The notes beneath the pieces are model-generated. The model ran no database searches. It had not been told where the DNA came from and was given only the letters and a program-made list of their open reading frames with translations. Both the position numbers and the translations under genes were made by a program. A stretch of DNA of 64,000 bases from Opisthorchis felineus (Eukaryota; Platyhelminthes; Trematoda; Opisthorchiida; Opisthorchiidae): positions 192,578 through 256,577 of the forward strand of contig SJOL01008988.1 of the NCBI GenBank assembly GCA_004794785.1, read 5' to 3'. Shown here in pieces: positions 61,235 through 64,000 of this stretch; the first letter of the stretch is position 1; every line of letters begins with the position of its first letter.

Positions 61235-61735
61235 CCGGCTGGAATAAGGCGAAAAGGAAATGGGAATGTGTTGAAGCAGATGGTAGTTTACTCGAACAGT
61301 TCATCCAGCACTTCAAGTTAAGATGGATCGGTCACGTGTTGGGCATATCGAGTTGCTACCTACCGAGGAGAGCGTTGTTGAGCTTACCTGATTCGGAGTG
61401 GCGGAAACCTAAAGGGGGACAGAATATCCCATAGCAGAAGGGAATGAGGGATGTTGGTGCTGCTCGCCTTCCAGGATGGAGCCTCTTGGCTGCAGGCACT
61501 GAAAGATATGGCTGCTAACCGGTGTCACTGGTGTTCAGGTTGCTAGTATGTCTGACTGAGTGTCTGATGGATAGCCAACTTGGAAGTTTGGGACAGAGTA
61601 GCCATGGATCCTTTCGCTGTTATGTTTTTTCTTTCTGCATTGTAAGGTTGTATTCGAGTAAATTGACACAGGTCTGCTACAGTGTTCTCCCCCGGTGTTG
61701 TGGTCTGTGATGACGATGAGGATGATGATGACAGA
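61235..61735 (+). mobile_element. RTE-like LINE, 5'-truncated 3' end with GAT tail
   Basis: Shifted plus-strand frames give LKWIGHVLG ... YLPRRALLSLPDSEWRKPKG ... SRMEPLGC and ERYGC-type blocks, aligning with the other two LINE fragments of this window. It ends in GATGACGATGAGGATGATGA at 61711-61735, again a GAT-type tail. Only the last ~350 bp of coding sequence remain, with several stops. Confidence 0.65.
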
Positions 61736-61779
61736 TAAAATTACAATTCACATAAGAGATGGTAAAGAAGGAATCATTA

Positions 61780-62012
61780 ATTTCGACAAATACACTCATT
61801 TGCATTTCAACTTGGTTTTCACGAGAGACTCAACTGAATCCCTCGTTTAAGATATTCTGTAAATGAATGTGCTACCGGTAATTTGAGTTCAAGCAGAACA
61901 TAAAGTTGACGGAAATTCGGGAACTACGCCGACCTGATGAGTCCCAAGAATGGCAAAACCGCTCATGAACTGTCGAAGAGTTTCCAGCAACCTTATGAGT
62001 AGTTTCCTTTGT
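61780..62012 (+). repeat. HH repeat (partial A, then B)
   Basis: Outer A (61785-61880) is joined to B (61885-62010). CUGAUGAG is intact near 61936, but GAAA has become AAAA and CGGTC has become CGCTC. It lies just downstream of a LINE 3' end and its GAT tail. Confidence 0.6.
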
Positions 62013-62465
62013 GGATCCTTCCTTTCTTTAACAATATCATTCTTCGAATTCAGTTGGTCTAGTGGGACTCTAACAGATATCTGTTGCAGCTTTTTATAAG
62101 TGTTGTCCAAGCGGAAACTGATCATCAATGTGTGTCTTCGATGTCAGTCGGATAGCGTTGTTACTGGTACGGATAGACCAGACGGCCTTTCGCACAATGT
62201 GTGCCGGATCACAGCGAACACGAAACTTGGTCGGTCTGATCCCGACCGAAGATCACATTGCTAAGCCTGAGACAGACGTTCTTTGGGTTGCTCAACGAAC
62301 AGGTCACCAGGAAGGCACGGAGACTTACCGACCAAAAAAAAAACACCAGACGGACTTTGGATCTACCTTGGACTCAATCTACTCTCACTCTGCATCTTGC
62401 ATGCACACATGTGCAGACACATGTTTTTTGCTAACACTTGTTACTATGCAACGAAATATACCCAG

Positions 62466-62689
62466 CTTGCCGTCATACGTTTTCGGCTAAAAAAGTGAAT
62501 GAACTGCTCGAACAGATTGAGTCGATTCAATCGTTCAATTTTCGTGAACACCTTAAACAAACCTGTTGCACTAGTCTACAACCGACAGGTAGCGACAGCT
62601 ATGCTGTTCACTTAAATTTCGACCGAGTGATGATCGGGTCGATTCAAACAGTTGTTCATCTTCCAACACAAGCAAAAAGACTTATGTAG
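62466..62689 (+). CDS. Candidate 3' terminal exon of an unknown gene
   Basis: Acceptor-like ATATACCCAG ends at 62465, preceded by TTTTTTGCTAACACTTGTTA, which offers a branch-site-like CTAAC. The frame then runs to TAG at 62687-62689 and encodes a 74-residue tail containing KKVNELLEQIESIQSFNFRE, predicted helical, and HLNFDRVMIGSIQTVVHLP. An AATAAA signal lies 15 bp after the stop, which fits a transcript end. The upstream exon is not identified; a 62128-62313 open frame is possible but lacks clear sites. Confidence 0.4.
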
Positions 62690-62703
62690 TTCTTCTTTTC
62701 AAC

Positions 62704-62709
62704 AATAAA
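62704..62709 (+). terminator. Poly(A) signal AATAAA
   Basis: Canonical hexamer 15 bp after the TAG of the candidate terminal exon, followed by a T-rich run (GGTCTTTTTTT) that could act as the downstream element. Confidence 0.4.
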
Positions 62710-62984
62710 GGTCTTTTTTTACAACAAATGTGTCTGAGTTGGCGATGGGTAGTTAGTTTGGCTTTTGATAGATTTTGTCACAGGATGGCCCTATTAAACA
62801 GGATCTGCTTAGTTCGGTCCATACTGCTACCTCGAAGTTACCATACCAGATTTTGGTGTTTTTCATTCAGTATGGTGATCAAACTGATAACTTAATAGGG
62901 TATGCACATTCAAACCTAACTCAGAGAGAGAACACAATAGGTTCGCATCTCGTAGGGAATTATAAGTAACTCGGGGGTTAAACA

Positions 62985-63118
62985 CACTAATGTGCATACC
63001 AATTCGGTTTTGACGGGATACTCAACTGGAATCCGGCTGAATCTCTCGTTTATGATGTTTTTAAGCAACTGAATGTGTTGCATCAGGCCGAAGAGTTTTT
63101 AGCAACCTTATGAGTAGT
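62985..63118 (+). repeat. HH repeat, A joined to the extreme 3' end of B
   Basis: Block A to about 63090, then directly GAAGAGTTTTTAGCAACCTT and ATGAGTAGTG. All of the ribozyme is deleted. The same GAGTAGT end marks most B blocks. Confidence 0.55.
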
Positions 63119-63182
63119 GCATTACGTCAATACAAACTCGGAGGTGGGCTTCGTGTTGATTCGACCAAATATTGGCGTAATT

Positions 63183-63184
63183 AC

Positions 63185-63262
<78 letters not shown>

Positions 63263-63263
63263 G

Positions 63264-63300
<37 letters not shown>

Positions 63301-63320
63301 ACATCATCATCATCATCATC

Positions 63321-63373
<53 letters not shown>

Positions 63374-63400
63374 TATCATCATCATCACCATCGTCAGATG
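63183..63400 (+). repeat. (CAT)n microsatellite, about 215 bp
   Basis: Nearly pure CAT triplets with about six single-base interruptions (for example GAT at 63261, AAC at about 63300, CGC at about 63327, TAT near 63374). All three plus frames and the minus frame are open, giving false poly-His, poly-Ile and poly-Met proteins. Not a gene. Confidence 0.95.
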
Positions 63401-63651
63401 CAGCAACATCAGTGTTGATACTGAGGCTTCACCACCTTGAAACCACAGAATTTGTCCACTGATATTTAACGCTTTAAAGTGAGAATAAAAGTAAAGAGCG
63501 TGTGAGGGAGGGACGTGTTGGCCTGTCATAAGCATTCTGAGCTGCCTACACCTCCAAGGGCTCAGTCAGACAATCTGGAAATTAACTGAGAGCGCAAACG
63601 CCACTGACAATGATCAGCCGCCGTTTCTTGTATTATCTCCAGCCAAGCGCA

Positions 63652-63856
63652 GAAGAGGGCGAGATAGCCCAGTGGTTAAGGTGCGAACTTACTGACCGCA
63701 AGGTCCGGGGTTCAAAAGCGACCTCGGCATCTCGACTGCTCCTGTCTAGACTTGGGCAACCTGACAGTTTATCAGTTCTCGTGCTTCCTTCGGGTGACAT
63801 GGCAGCTGAGCACCGAAAGGGTGTTACAGATGAAAAATTATCTTATCATTATTAGA
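63652..63856 (+). repeat. SINE-1 (tRNA-derived) copy
   Basis: GATAGCCCAGTGGTTAAGG (A box), GGTTCAAAAGC (degenerate B box), then GACTGCTCCTGTCTAGACTT, TGACATGGCAGCTGAGCACC and a TTATCATTATTA tail. Near full length. Confidence 0.82.
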
Positions 63857-64000
63857 CACATGAGGGGTCACGAGGACCCCATCCTGGAAGGCGAACCACG
63901 CCAAAAACACCTAAACTCTTCATACTCTTTTATACACCCTTCTGTCAAGTCACAAGTTGTCCACCTCGCCTCATTGTTTGCTCAATGACGAAGTTGTATG

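Noticed and set aside
63110..63535. Poly-His, poly-Ile and poly-Met proteins
   Set aside because: They are translations of the (CAT)n microsatellite in different frames.
1..64000. 28S rDNA target site, CRISPR arrays, bacterial operons, intact tRNA genes
   Set aside because: I looked for the conserved 28S sequence around R2, spaced direct repeats, ribosome-binding-site-led gene runs and clean cloverleaves; none was visible. The tRNA-like segments are SINE heads or decayed copies.

Overview
This is repeat-rich eukaryotic DNA from an animal, most likely a parasitic flatworm (digenean trematode). The inference rests on its mix of short interspersed families with tRNA-like heads, RTE-type LINE 3' ends, Penelope-like remnants, dispersed hammerhead-ribozyme repeats and an R2-like LINE. 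No sequence comparison could be run, so the species is open. I see no bacterial-type genes, operons, rRNA or CRISPR array.

The only long coding region is an R2-clade non-LTR retrotransposon at about 47.06-50.5 kb (+). It has a possible HDV-like ribozyme fold at its 5' end, two C2H2 zinc fingers, a Myb-like domain, reverse transcriptase, a CCHC motif and a restriction-like endonuclease. One frameshift and one stop codon break the N-terminal part; the RT-endonuclease part is fully open for more than 850 codons. It is not in 28S rDNA within this window.

The most striking layer is a family, here called HH, present in about 20 copies across the window. It consists of a ~140-bp block A and a ~145-bp block B. 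B contains a type I hammerhead ribozyme core; two copies (20511-20553 +, 33290-33332 -) have every core element and a 6-bp stem I, while the rest are decayed to varying degrees. A occurs in both orientations relative to B, and compound arrays occur at 20135-20590 and 58630-59255. Two other families, F (foldback, e.g. 16205-16445) and G (60342-61106, 37480-37602), carry a related CUGANGA-stem-GAAAC pattern. G flanks a Penelope-like GIY-YIG endonuclease remnant.

Interspersed are at least four tRNA-derived SINE-like families, three 5'-truncated RTE-like LINE ends (36.3, 46.4 and 61.2 kb), two of them followed by (GAT)n, and a ~210-bp (CAT)n array at 63.2 kb. Host genes are barely visible. The best candidates are a 362-bp internal exon on the minus strand (41226-41587) and a possible 3' terminal exon with a poly(A) signal (62466-62709), with a few weaker exon candidates. 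The window therefore looks like introns and intergenic space filled by retroelements; the genes do not form a recognisable pathway.
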